Of a stretch of 64,000 nucleotides of DNA, positions 36,060 to 44,998 are shown one piece after another. Under the pieces are notes generated by a model. The model was given only the letters and a program-made list of their open reading frames with translations, made no database searches and was not told the origin of the DNA. Every line of letters starts with the position of its first letter. Within the stretch, counting starts at the first letter, position 1. A program made the translations under genes and the position numbers. Origin of the DNA: JADKAV01 sp041393775. GTDB lineage: Bacteria; Actinomycetota; Actinomycetes; S36-B12; UBA10799. The stretch spans positions 62,001 through 126,000 of the forward strand of contig JAWKJM010000006.1 in the NCBI GenBank assembly GCA_041393775.1, in the 5' to 3' direction.

Positions 36060-36613
36060 GTCACGTGGCGGCGGTAACCGTTGGCGCGCGGGCAGATATG
36101 CCCGTCCGGGTCTATCGGCAGGTGGCAGAAGGGGCATTGCGGCCGACCCGCGGCGACCACCCGGCTGGTCCTCACCGAGAAGGCCAGGGCATCGGCAGGA
36201 GTAATGTGCACCCGCAGCGTGTCCGGACCGGGGCCCTCGTCGTCACCGATGTCCGGGACGTCATCGCTGTCGGACTCCCCGTGCGCCTCGATGATGACGG
36301 ACTCGTCGGTCGGATCCCAGCCGATGCCCATGGACTGGATCCGGAACTCGGGTTCTATGGGCCGGTCCAACGGATCGGTGTCGATGGACTCCTCGTCCGG
36401 TTCCGTCGGCACGTCCACTCCGGATCGGCGGACCTGGTCGAGCAGTTCGACGACCTTCTCTGCCAGCACCGAGGCCTGTTCTTTCTCGCAGATCAACGAC
36501 ACGGGAATCCCGCCCTCGGACACCTGCAGGAAGAACGTCCGGTCGCCTGGCTCCCCCACCGTGCCGACGACGAACCGCCGCGGATGTGAGAAGGAGATGA
36601 TCCGGCGGGCCAC
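36056..36613 (-). CDS. DUF3090 family protein
   Basis: 185 residues, counterpart of Rv2134c. The N-terminus (RRFVVGTVGEPGDRTFFLQ) is the family signature; the middle is acidic. The C-terminus CPFCHLPIDPDGHICPRANGYRR looks like a zinc-binding knuckle. GTG at 36613 is chosen over TTG at 36619 because TAGGGT lies 7 bases upstream and the family begins with ARR. That box overlaps the stop codon of the upstream phosphatase gene. Function unknown. Confidence 0.85.
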   Translation of the reverse strand: MARRIISFSHPRRFVVGTVGEPGDRTFFLQVSEGGIPVSLICEKEQASVLAEKVVELLDQVRRSGVDVPTEPDEESIDTDPLDRPIEPEFRIQSMGIGWDPTDESVIIEAHGESDSDDVPDIGDDEGPGPDTLRVHITPADALAFSVRTSRVVAAGRPQCPFCHLPIDPDGHICPRANGYRRHVT

Positions 36614-36623
36614 GGGCAAGACC

Positions 36624-37280
36624 CTACTGTGAAGACTCGCCGCCCACGACCGCGTCCGAGCCTTTCTCCTCGGGTTTACGCGCTAGGCGTATCGCCCCGG
36701 TGTCGTTGACCTTCTCCACGAAAGGTCGTTTGCCGCCGTAATGCACCACACTGACCGAGGCTGTGTCGACAATGATCCGCTGGAAGTGGTCCAGGTGGAC
36801 GCCGAGGGCGTCGGCCAGGATCGCCTTGATGATGTCGCCATGGGTGACCACCCAGATGAAGTCGTCGGGACGCGCGCGAACCAGTTGCTGAACCCCATGG
36901 GTGGCGCGGTGCGCCATCTGGGCCATGGTCTCGCCCGCCGGGAACTGCGCGGCCGACGGCAGCCACTGCACCGTCTCCCAGGCCGGTTCCAGGGCCAGTT
37001 CGCTCAAGGCGGCCCCGCTCCAGTCGCCGTAGTCGCATTCGGCGAAGTGCTCGTCGATCTGCATCTGTGCCCGTGCCCCTGCGACCAGTTCAGCGGTCTG
37101 CTGGGCGCGGGCTTGCGGACTGGCCACCAAGAGGTCCAGTGGCACGTCCCGCAACCGCTCACCGAGAACCCGGGCCTGCTCCCGGCCCGCATCATCGAGT
37201 GCGGTGTCGCTGCGGCCTGCCAGAACACCTTGCGCATTCGCAACGGATCGGCCGTGCCGGATCAGCAGGACAGTGGTCAT
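36624..37280 (-). CDS. Histidine phosphatase (phosphoglycerate mutase-like), MSMEG_4193 type
   Basis: 218 residues. Catalytic His in LLIRHGRS at residues 5-12, LVASPQARAQQTAE, acid in FAECDYGDWSG, and the second His in WVVTHGDIIKAIL. Its substrate is unknown; homologues next to DUF3090 are conserved in actinomycetes (Rv2135c). ATG at 37280 has TAGGGT 7 bases upstream. Divergent from corA across 37 bp. Confidence 0.9.
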   Translation of the reverse strand: MTTVLLIRHGRSVANAQGVLAGRSDTALDDAGREQARVLGERLRDVPLDLLVASPQARAQQTAELVAGARAQMQIDEHFAECDYGDWSGAALSELALEPAWETVQWLPSAAQFPAGETMAQMAHRATHGVQQLVRARPDDFIWVVTHGDIIKAILADALGVHLDHFQRIIVDTASVSVVHYGGKRPFVEKVNDTGAIRLARKPEEKGSDAVVGGESSQ

Positions 37281-37317
37281 GTGGCTCACCCTAGGGCCCG
37301 TAGGGCACACTGCGAAC

Positions 37318-38343
37318 GTGATCCGCGGCATGGGGTTGTATTTCAGCGGCCGGTTGGCCGGCGACGATGAATACCAGCGCGTGGCTGGCGAGATTCCCGG
37401 CGACGCCGCACATTTGCGCCAACAACTGGTGGACCTTTACCAGACCGCCCGCAAGGAGCCAGATCGGTTCGTGTGGATCGGCCTGTTCGAACCGTCGCGG
37501 GCGGAGTTGTCGCTGGTTCAGGGTGTCTTCGATCTGCCGGAACTCCAGGTCGAGGACGCGGCCAACCACCGACAACGGCCCAAGGTCGAACTCGGCGACC
37601 GTTCCGCGCTGGTGATCATGAAGATCCTCTCCTACTACGAACAGACTTCGGACGTCGAAACCGGCCAGATCTCCATCTTCCTGGGCGAGAACTTCGTCAT
37701 CACGGTGCGATACGGACCGCTCGGTGACATCACCAGCATCCGGCGGCGCCTGGAGTCGACGCCAGAGTTGCTCGGGAACGGACCGACGGCCGTCGCGCAC
37801 GCGATTATGGACGCCACCGTGGACGGCTACATCAGCGTCGCTGAGGAGGTCAACCGAGACATCGAGCAACTCGAGGAGTCGGTCTTCTCGACAGCGCGCA
37901 CCGACGACGCGGAGATGATCTACCGGATCAAGCGCGAGAACCTGGAGATGCGCCGCGCGGTGACTCCCCTGATCGCTATTTCACACGCATTGGTGCGCAA
38001 CAACGTCCCCGGGATCCCGGAGGCCCTGCAACCCTTCTTCCAGGACCTCGGTGACCATGTCCTGCGGGTCGCCGACCAGGCCGAGACCAACGACCAGTTG
38101 TTGATGACCCTGCTGATGGCCTCGACATCCCGGCAAGACCTCCAGCAGAACACCGACATGCGCCGGATCAGCGCCTACGTCGCCATCGCGGCCGTGCCGA
38201 CGATGATCGCCGGGATCTACGGGATGAACTTCGACTTCATGCCCGAGCTGCACTGGCGCTTCGGGTACTTGGTGGTCCTGGTACTGATGGGAGGGGTGTG
38301 TCTGTCCCTGTACCGCGCCTTCAAGAACTCCGGTTGGCTATAG
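37318..38343 (+). CDS. corA: CorA-type magnesium/divalent cation transporter
   Basis: Pentameric channel for Mg2+ or Co2+ in the membrane. 341 residues: a large cytoplasmic domain with a long coiled stalk helix, then two C-terminal helices with the selectivity motif YGMNFDFMPE between them and a basic tail (FKNSGWL). GTG at 37318 gives the usual length; longer frames would overlap the divergent phosphatase gene. Confidence 0.93.
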   Translation: MIRGMGLYFSGRLAGDDEYQRVAGEIPGDAAHLRQQLVDLYQTARKEPDRFVWIGLFEPSRAELSLVQGVFDLPELQVEDAANHRQRPKVELGDRSALVIMKILSYYEQTSDVETGQISIFLGENFVITVRYGPLGDITSIRRRLESTPELLGNGPTAVAHAIMDATVDGYISVAEEVNRDIEQLEESVFSTARTDDAEMIYRIKRENLEMRRAVTPLIAISHALVRNNVPGIPEALQPFFQDLGDHVLRVADQAETNDQLLMTLLMASTSRQDLQQNTDMRRISAYVAIAAVPTMIAGIYGMNFDFMPELHWRFGYLVVLVLMGGVCLSLYRAFKNSGWL

Positions 38344-38350
38344 AGCGCCT

Positions 38351-38469
38351 TTGTGACGAAGTTGCGGGGGTCCGGACCCGGATTGTGACGAAGGTGCGCG
38401 GTCACGACGCCTCGGAGCCCGCACCTTCGTAACACAGCAAGGGAGGGGCCCCCAACTTCCTCACAATCG
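38351..38469. repeat. Intergenic repeat family R1, copy 4
   Basis: TTGTGACGAAGTTGC at the left and CAACTTCCTCACAA at the right (one mismatch), with GACGAAGGTGCGCGG and CCGCACCTTCGTAACA inside. It lies between the convergent corA and uppP genes, directly after the corA stop, where it could act as a bidirectional terminator. Confidence 0.88.
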
Positions 38470-38494
38470 TGTCCCGACGGTGACCCAAAGGCAC

Positions 38495-39316
38495 TCAGGT
38501 GGTGATGACCCCCGCACCCAACAGGCCGAAGACCAGCAGGCCCAGACCCACCCGGTAGATCACGAACGGCATGAACGAGCCGTGGGAGACGTACCGGATC
38601 AGCCACGCGATGACCGAGTATCCGACGACGAACGCGATGACCGTCGCGAGAATCGTGGGTCCCCAGGAGACGTTCTGCTCGTCGCCGATCTTCAACGCCT
38701 CATAGAACCCCGAGATCAGCACGGCGGGTATCGCCAACAGGAACGAATAGCGGGTCGCCGATGGTCGGTCGAAGCCCAGGACCCGGCCGGTGCTGATCGT
38801 CGCCCCGGAACGCGAGACCCCGGGAATCAGGGCCAGCGCCTGGCCGAAGCCGTAGATCAGCCCGGTGCGGGTGGTCAGGTCGTCGAGGGTCTTGTCCTGC
38901 CTGCCGAAACGGTCCGCCGCGCCGAGCACGAGACCGAACACGATCAGCACCGTCGCTACGAGCCACAGATTGCGCGCGGCGGTCTCGATCTGGTCGCTGA
39001 ACAGGAAGCCGAAGACACCGATCGGAATCGTGCCGAAGATCACGTACCAGCCCATCCGGGCGTCGATGTTGCCCCGCAGCTCAGGGGTGTACAAAGACCG
39101 GGTCCAGGTACTGATGATCCGCCAGATGTCGCGACGGAAGTAGACGAGCACCGCCGTCTCCGTGCCCAGCTGGGTGACTGCCGTGAAGGCGGCGCCGGGG
39201 TCTCCCCAACCGGCGATGGTGCTGACGATCAGCACATGCGCGCTGCTGGAGACAGGCAGGAACTCCGTCAGGCCCTGGACGATCCCGAGAACCAGCGCCT
39301 GGAAGTACGTGATCAC
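38495..39316 (-). CDS. uppP: Undecaprenyl-diphosphatase UppP (BacA)
   Basis: Recycles undecaprenyl pyrophosphate for peptidoglycan synthesis. 273 residues, about eight membrane helices. VQGLTEFLPVSSSAHV holds the Glu-rich motif and GVSRSGATI the second catalytic motif. GTG start overlaps the stop of the LLM oxidoreductase gene (GTGA). Counterpart of Rv2136c. Confidence 0.95.
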   Translation of the reverse strand: MITYFQALVLGIVQGLTEFLPVSSSAHVLIVSTIAGWGDPGAAFTAVTQLGTETAVLVYFRRDIWRIISTWTRSLYTPELRGNIDARMGWYVIFGTIPIGVFGFLFSDQIETAARNLWLVATVLIVFGLVLGAADRFGRQDKTLDDLTTRTGLIYGFGQALALIPGVSRSGATISTGRVLGFDRPSATRYSFLLAIPAVLISGFYEALKIGDEQNVSWGPTILATVIAFVVGYSVIAWLIRYVSHGSFMPFVIYRVGLGLLVFGLLGAGVITT

Positions 39317-40359
39317 GCCAGGCCCGCGGCTTCCACCACCTCGGCCATCGTGCGCAGGGTTTCTAGGCGCTCCTCGAGGCTGCCCGCGTAGGTGGCGACA
39401 GTCAATGTCGTCACACCGGCGTCGGCGTAGGCGTGCAGTCGCTCCTTGACACGGTCGGGCGGACCGATCAGGGAGGTCTTGTCGATGAAGTCGAGTGGCA
39501 CCGCTGCCATCGCCCCCATCTGGTCCTTGGCGAGGTACTTGTTCTGGATGTCGATCGCGGCCTCTTCGAAGCCCATCCGGGTCGCGAGCCGGTTGTAGAA
39601 GTTCTTGTCCCGGCTGCCCATCCCACCGATGTACAGCGCCGAGTAGGCCCGCACCGGCATCGCACACGCCTCGAGGTCATCGCCGAAAACGACCGGCACG
39701 GTCGGAACCACGTCGAAGCCGTCGAGGGTCTTGCCCGCCTTCGCCCGGCCGGTCTCAATACTGGCCAGCAACTCCGGGGCGAACTCCGGGTTGAAGAAGA
39801 TCGCGAGCCAGCCGTCGAACAGCTCGCCGGTCAGTTCGAGGTTCTTCGGCCCGATCGCAGCCAGGTACATGGGGATGTACTCCCGCACCGGGTGCACGGT
39901 GAGGGTCAGAGCCTTGCCGGGGCCATCGGGCAGCGGAAGTGTGAAGAACTCGCCGTCGTACTGCAGACGTTCGCGGCGAAGGGCCTTGCGCACGATGTCC
40001 GCGTACTCGCGGGTGCGGGCCAGCGGCTTCGCGAACCGCACCCCGTGCCAGCCCTCTGAGACCTGGGGGCCCGACACCCCGAGCCCGAGCCGGAAGCGGC
40101 CCCCGGACAAGGTGTCCAGGGTGGCGGCGGTCATCGCGCAGTTCGCGGGACTGCGCCCGGGGATCTGGAACACCGCGCTGCCGACGTCGATCCGCTCGGT
40201 CTGGGCGGCCACCCATGCCAGCACCGTCGCAGCGTCCGAGCCGTACGCCTCCGCCGCCCACGCCACGGCATACCCTAGGCGGTCAGCCTCTTTGGCCAGC
40301 GCGAGATTGTCAGAGTCGTTACCGGCACCCCAGTACCCCAGATTCACACCAAGTCGCAT
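39313..40359 (-). CDS. LLM-class flavin oxidoreductase, F420-dependent type
   Basis: 348 residues, TIM-barrel luciferase-like monooxygenase family. MRLGVNLGYWG, LEVAWAAEAYGSDAA-like region AVAWAAEAYGSDAATV, SGGRFRLGLGVSGPQVSEGWHG and MYLAAIGPKNLELTGE are typical of the F420-dependent branch. The substrate is unknown. Start ATG with TAGGCT 6 bases upstream. Coupled to uppP by a 4-base overlap. Confidence 0.88.
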   Translation of the reverse strand: MRLGVNLGYWGAGNDSDNLALAKEADRLGYAVAWAAEAYGSDAATVLAWVAAQTERIDVGSAVFQIPGRSPANCAMTAATLDTLSGGRFRLGLGVSGPQVSEGWHGVRFAKPLARTREYADIVRKALRRERLQYDGEFFTLPLPDGPGKALTLTVHPVREYIPMYLAAIGPKNLELTGELFDGWLAIFFNPEFAPELLASIETGRAKAGKTLDGFDVVPTVPVVFGDDLEACAMPVRAYSALYIGGMGSRDKNFYNRLATRMGFEEAAIDIQNKYLAKDQMGAMAAVPLDFIDKTSLIGPPDRVKERLHAYADAGVTTLTVATYAGSLEERLETLRTMAEVVEAAGLA

Positions 40360-40470
40360 GCTCGGAGCCTAACCCCGGCACCTGCGGAGCCTGCGCAGGA
40401 CTCGGCCACTGGACGACTCCGATTTCCCCGCGATGACCACTGAGTGCCTCTGCTCGGATAGCGTTTGCAC

Positions 40471-41454
40471 GTGGAGATTCGAGCGGTCGGCAAGAGTGGG
40501 CTTCAAGTAAGCCGGATCGGCCTGGGCACGATGACGTGGGGCCGGGACACCGACGAGCACGAAGCCGCCGAATTGCTCGATCTGTTCCTGAGTTCTGGCG
40601 GCACGCTCGTGGACACCGCCGACGTGTACGCGGATGGGGAGTCGGAGAAGATCCTGGGCCGGATGCTCGTCGACAACGACCGCCGCGACACGGTGGTCCT
40701 GGCAACCAAGGCTGTGTCCCGGCCGAACACCGAGCGACGCTTCGACGCCTCCCGCCGCCACCTCTTGGACAGTCTCAACGGGTCGCTGCGACGGCTCGGT
40801 GTCGACCACATCGACCTGTGGCAACTCCATGCCTGGGACCCGCTGACGCCCATCGAGGAGACCCTGAGCGCCGTGGACGCGGCTGTGGCGTCGGGCAAGG
40901 TGCGGTACGTCGGGATCAGCAACTACTCCGGCTGGCAGACCTCGCACGTCGCCACACTGCAAAGTGCGACACCCGGACGGGCTGTCCCGATCTGCTCGCA
41001 GGTCGAGTACTCGCTGCTGCAGCGGGGCGTGGAGCGCGAGGTGGTGCCCGCGCTCAGGGCGCACGGGATGGGCTTGCTGGCGTGGTCCTCGTTGGGCCGC
41101 GGAGTTTTGTCTGGGAAGTACCGCTCAGGAATCCCGGCCGAGTCGCGGGCAGGCAACCCGGTCTTCGCCAGTTTCGTGCAGCCCTACCTCACCGAATCCG
41201 CACGGCGGATCGCGGATGCCACTGCCACTGCCGCCGAAGGTCTGGGGGTCAGTCCGGCAGAAGTCGCGCTGGCCTGGGTGCGCGACCAGCCCGGGGTGAC
41301 CGCAGCACTGGTCGGCACCCGGACATCGGCTCAGTTGCGTGTGGCGTTGGCCAGCGAGGAGTTGCAGATCCCCGACCAGATCGCCCAAGCACTCAGCGAT
41401 GTGTCGGCGCCCGCAATGTCCTACCCGGAGTTCGGCTGGAACCAGCGCGGGTAG
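40471..41454 (+). CDS. Aldo/keto reductase
   Basis: 327 residues. NADPH-dependent carbonyl reductase fold: VSRIGLGTMTWG, the catalytic Asp/Tyr in LVDTADVYADGESE, Lys in VLATK, and HIDLWQLHAWDP. The YajO/Tas-like subfamily is likely; the substrate is unknown. GTG at 40471 is preferred over TTG at 40465 because TAGCGT ends 6 bases before it. Confidence 0.9.
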   Translation: MEIRAVGKSGLQVSRIGLGTMTWGRDTDEHEAAELLDLFLSSGGTLVDTADVYADGESEKILGRMLVDNDRRDTVVLATKAVSRPNTERRFDASRRHLLDSLNGSLRRLGVDHIDLWQLHAWDPLTPIEETLSAVDAAVASGKVRYVGISNYSGWQTSHVATLQSATPGRAVPICSQVEYSLLQRGVEREVVPALRAHGMGLLAWSSLGRGVLSGKYRSGIPAESRAGNPVFASFVQPYLTESARRIADATATAAEGLGVSPAEVALAWVRDQPGVTAALVGTRTSAQLRVALASEELQIPDQIAQALSDVSAPAMSYPEFGWNQRG

Positions 41455-41472
41455 GGCGGTCCGGTCGCTCAA

Positions 41473-42762
41473 TCAGCCCGACGCGGCCGCCAGCTCACGC
41501 AGCCCGGCCAGCGGGATCTCCGCCCACTGCGGCCTGTTGCGCGTCTCATACACGGCTTCGTAGGCGGCTTTGTCCACCAGATACGCGGTCAGCAGCGACT
41601 CATCGACGAGTCCGCCCTCATCGGCATAGCCGGCGAGGTAACTCACCGTGGATGCCTGGCGCCACTCGGCCAGTCCTGCCCGCGCCGCCGCATAGGCGAA
41701 GGAGCGGACCATCCCCGCCACATCACGCATCGGATGGTCCAAGGCAGCACGCTGGCCGGGTGACGCTCCGGGCTCCGCCTCGAAATCGATGATCCGCCAG
41801 CCGCCCTCGGTGTGCAGAGCCTGGCCGAGGTGCAGGTCTCCGTGCACCCTCTGGATCTCCAGGTGGTCGTACCTGCCCGGTGCGCTCACCAGAGTCGCAA
41901 GCCGCTCCCGCATCACTTCGAGTTGCGGGACCTGTTGCGCCGCCTCCGACAGCCTCGCCTGGAGCCGTCGCGAGATTGCAGCGGTGTCGTCCGGGCCCAG
42001 AGTCTCGGTCGGGAAGGCCCGCCGCAGGTCCCGGTGCACCCTGGCCGTGGTCCTTCCGAGTGCGCGGGCCTCCTCGCGGAAATCACCGCCTTGTCCAGCC
42101 AGTGCCCACCCGTCGACCGAATCCGAGAAGTAGTCCAGCATCACCGCGAGATGACCGTGCACCATCTGTTCGCCGTCGGGCCGCCGCCATCCACCCCAGA
42201 GCCATCCGTGCAATGACCCCACATCGGTGCATCCGACATCCCGCAGACGCGCATGGACCTCGACATCCGGGTTGGCTCCGGGTGTGAGCAAGCGGAACAC
42301 CTTGACGAAGGTCGTTTCCCCGATCACACCCGATGTGTTGCTCTGCTCCACGGACAAGGCGCGGTAGCCGGTGCCAGGGCGATGTGGTGGAACCCAGTGG
42401 GCGCGAGGCCCGGATTCACCAGTCGCAATCTGTGCTCCTTCGTCCCCTGCCCTTGGCCGGAGCATCGCCAGCACAACCGGGCCATGGAGCATCCCGTCAT
42501 GCATGAACCCGGCACTGGTCCGGCCGATGAGGCTTTCAGGGTGCACCTGTGCAGTGGTCAGAATCGGCACCTGGTACGTCTGTGGCGCGGCACCGGCCAG
42601 ATGCACGGTCACGATGACATGTTCACCGCCCTCGACCCCGGGAATCGGATGCCGGGACGCCATGTACAGTTCCGTGATCCGGCGACCCTTGCCCGAGAAC
42701 CAGCGCTGGTGCGGCAGCCATGGCGCCAGGACGTCCAGCACCTCGGCGTCGGTCGCGGTCAC
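41473..42762 (-). CDS. Maltokinase-like phosphotransferase
   Basis: 429 residues. Actinobacterial maltokinases phosphorylate maltose to maltose-1-phosphate for the GlgE glucan route. N-terminus WLPHQRWFSGKGR is the family hallmark. The C-terminal kinase lobe has VHGDLHLGQ (catalytic Asp) and RIIDFEAEP (metal-binding Asp). No treS or glgE gene is beside it here, so the maltose-kinase role is inferred from sequence only. GTG start. Confidence 0.83.
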   Translation of the reverse strand: MTATDAEVLDVLAPWLPHQRWFSGKGRRITELYMASRHPIPGVEGGEHVIVTVHLAGAAPQTYQVPILTTAQVHPESLIGRTSAGFMHDGMLHGPVVLAMLRPRAGDEGAQIATGESGPRAHWVPPHRPGTGYRALSVEQSNTSGVIGETTFVKVFRLLTPGANPDVEVHARLRDVGCTDVGSLHGWLWGGWRRPDGEQMVHGHLAVMLDYFSDSVDGWALAGQGGDFREEARALGRTTARVHRDLRRAFPTETLGPDDTAAISRRLQARLSEAAQQVPQLEVMRERLATLVSAPGRYDHLEIQRVHGDLHLGQALHTEGGWRIIDFEAEPGASPGQRAALDHPMRDVAGMVRSFAYAAARAGLAEWRQASTVSYLAGYADEGGLVDESLLTAYLVDKAAYEAVYETRNRPQWAEIPLAGLRELAAASG

Positions 42763-42838
42763 ACGTGGAGTCTGCCGCAGTTGAGCCGGAATCGCCGAGT
42801 CGGCGCACCGGCGGCATGAGCCAACGGATTCGGCGCCC

Positions 42839-42962
42839 GGGTTCCGGTTAGGGTTTCGGGTTCCGGTTAGGGTTTCGGGTTCCGGTTAGACCTTTCTGCC
42901 CCCCAAAGGCCTAACCCGAACACGAGAACCGAACGCGGGCGCGAGAACCGAACGCGAACCCA
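42839..42962. repeat. 19-bp tandem repeats followed by a hairpin
   Basis: GGGTTCCGGTTAGGGTTTC occurs at 42839 and 42858, with a partial third copy at 42877. The third copy leads into a hairpin (GGTTAGACCTTT at 42884 with AAAGGCCTAACC at 42905, one mismatch, 9-base loop). Then GAACACGAGAACCGAACGCG-like motifs are repeated. It lies in the 315-bp divergent gap between the maltokinase and AidB-like genes. Related motifs occur at 30738-30800. Confidence 0.8.
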
Positions 42963-43077
42963 GCGGCGCATTCTCGGTCGTGAGTCTGCGCACGACCCGG
43001 CACGCACTTCCCGAAATGGCTGGTCCAATCCGAGGCGTCCGGCCATGAAGGCCGACGAACAGGGCTACCGTGAAGTC

Positions 43078-44706
43078 GTGAGCACGCACGAGGTCACCAA
43101 CCAGCCACCGGAACTGATCCACAACGCCTTCGGCGACGACACCGCCCTGCGGGAGGCGATCGCGACGTTCGGGGCGGATCCGGACGACGCCGGGCTCATG
43201 GAACTCGGGGCCATGGCCGGATCCCACCAGGCGCGGGAGTGGGGGCGACTGGCCAACGAGATCACTCCGGTCCTGCGCACTCATGACCGCTACGGCAACC
43301 GCATCGATGAGGTCGAGTTCCACCCCGCATGGCACGACCTCATGACGGTGGCGGTCTCCCACGGGCTGCACGCCGCAGCGTGGTCCGCCGACGACAAGGC
43401 CGCGCATGTGCGCCGGGCGGCCGGCTTCGTCACATGGTCGCAGGCCGAGGCGGGCCACGGCTGTCCGATCTCGATGACCTACGCGGCTGTTCCCGCTCTG
43501 CGGGTCGACCCGGCCGGCGCCGAGCAGTGGGAGCCGGGGCTGGCCAGCCGGGAGTACGACTTCGGCCTGAGGACCCCGGCGAGCAAGCGCGGATTGATCG
43601 CGGGCATGGCCATGACTGAGAAACAGGGCGGGTCGGACGTCCGCACCAACACCACTGTCGCCACCCCGGTCGGCGACGGTTACCTGCTGACCGGGCACAA
43701 ATGGTTCTGTTCGGCACCCATGAGTGATGTGTTCCTGGTTCTGGCGCAGGCCCCCGGCGGACTCACCTGCTTCATCGTGCCGCGGGTATTGGCCGACGGC
43801 ACCCGCAACGTCTTCGAGATCCAGCGGCTCAAGGACAAACTCGGCAACCGGTCCAATGCCTCCAGCGAAATCGAGTTCAACCGGACCTGGGCGCAACGGC
43901 TCGGCGACGAGGGCCGAGGCGTACGCACCATCGTGGAGATGGTGTCCGCGACCCGTTTGGACACGGTGCTCGGCTCGACCGCCTTGATGCGAAAGGCGTT
44001 GTCCGAGGCGGTGTGGCACGCGGAGCACCGTGAGGCATTCGGTGCCCGCCTGATCGACCAGCCACTGATGCGACAGGTGCTGGCCGACATGGCGCTGGAA
44101 GTGGAGGCGGCCACATGGCTGGGCATACGTTTGGCCCACGCCGTCGACTCGGCGGAGTCCGGGTCGAGTGAACAAGCGGCCCTACGCCGGATCGCGCTGC
44201 CGATGTCGAAGTACTACGTCTGCAAGCGGACGCCCGGCTTGACCTTCGAAGCGATGGAATGCCTCGGTGGAGTCGGCTATGTCGAGGAGACCGGAATGCC
44301 CCGCCTGTACCGGGAGGCACCTGTCAACTCCATTTGGGAGGGCTCGGGCAACGTCAACGCGCTGGATCTGCTGCGAGCGATCTCACGCAATCCGGAGAGC
44401 CTGGACGCCTATCTGCAAAACCTGGCCCCGGCCGCCGGTTGCGACGAAGCCTTTGACACCTTGCTGCGCGACGTGCTGAACGCATTGGCGCAGAATCCTG
44501 CCGGCGCCCAGGCACGCGCGCGCTGGCTGGCCGAGAAGATGGCACTGCTTCTCCAGGCCGCGATCCTGGTGCAGTACGCACCGTCGGTGGTCTCTGATGC
44601 CTTCATCGCCTCCCGCCTGCGGCAAGCCGAAGGAACCTACGGGGTCGTGGACTTGGGTGCACATGACGTCGACGCGATCTTGGCGCGCGCCGCTGTCGGT
44701 CGCTGA
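43078..44706 (+). CDS. AidB-like acyl-CoA dehydrogenase
   Basis: 542 residues, longer than ordinary acyl-CoA dehydrogenases. MAMTEKQGGSDVRTNTT is the AidB/isovaleryl-type flavin motif; TGHKWFCSAPMSD, KLGNRSNASSEIEF and MECLGGVGYVEETGMPRLYREAPVNSIWEGSGN close the active site (Glu in WEGSGN). E. coli AidB takes part in adaptive response to alkylation; whether this one does is unknown. GTG at 43078 is chosen because TACCGT stands 6 bases upstream; an ATG at 43045 is possible. Confidence 0.9.
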   Translation: MSTHEVTNQPPELIHNAFGDDTALREAIATFGADPDDAGLMELGAMAGSHQAREWGRLANEITPVLRTHDRYGNRIDEVEFHPAWHDLMTVAVSHGLHAAAWSADDKAAHVRRAAGFVTWSQAEAGHGCPISMTYAAVPALRVDPAGAEQWEPGLASREYDFGLRTPASKRGLIAGMAMTEKQGGSDVRTNTTVATPVGDGYLLTGHKWFCSAPMSDVFLVLAQAPGGLTCFIVPRVLADGTRNVFEIQRLKDKLGNRSNASSEIEFNRTWAQRLGDEGRGVRTIVEMVSATRLDTVLGSTALMRKALSEAVWHAEHREAFGARLIDQPLMRQVLADMALEVEAATWLGIRLAHAVDSAESGSSEQAALRRIALPMSKYYVCKRTPGLTFEAMECLGGVGYVEETGMPRLYREAPVNSIWEGSGNVNALDLLRAISRNPESLDAYLQNLAPAAGCDEAFDTLLRDVLNALAQNPAGAQARARWLAEKMALLLQAAILVQYAPSVVSDAFIASRLRQAEGTYGVVDLGAHDVDAILARAAVGR

Positions 44707-44752
44707 ATCTCCGGTCACCAAGTTCAGGGCCGTCTGCAACCGGTCCCACACG

Positions 44753-44870
44753 ATTGTGAGGAAGGTGCGCGGCCACCCACCCGGATTGTGTCGAAGGTGC
44801 GCGGTCGGGGGCGGCCGCGATGCTCAACAACGTGACAATGCCGATCCGGAACCAGCAACTTCGTCACACA
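44753..44870. repeat. Intergenic repeat family R1, copy 5, degenerate
   Basis: ATTGTGAGGAAGGTGCGCGG and ATTGTGTCGAAGGTGCGCGG stand in direct orientation, and CAACTTCGTCACA closes at 44856-44868. The inner right arm is lost. It lies between the co-directional AidB-like and DUF2505 genes in a 292-bp gap. Confidence 0.65.
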
Positions 44871-44998
44871 AGGGGAGCAGTCATCGGCGCCGTTGACACG
44901 GTGGCTCCGGCCGGCCAGTGCGCCTTCAGCCGACACCAACCGGGCTCGACGAGCCGCGCGCGTCGCCCCCGAAGCCTGAATAGGGCAAGATCGGGGTC

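Noticed and set aside
42839..42880. CRISPR or telomere-like repeat (TTAGGG is present)
   Set aside because: Only two and a half units, directly adjoining with no spacers; resemblance to telomere repeats is chance.
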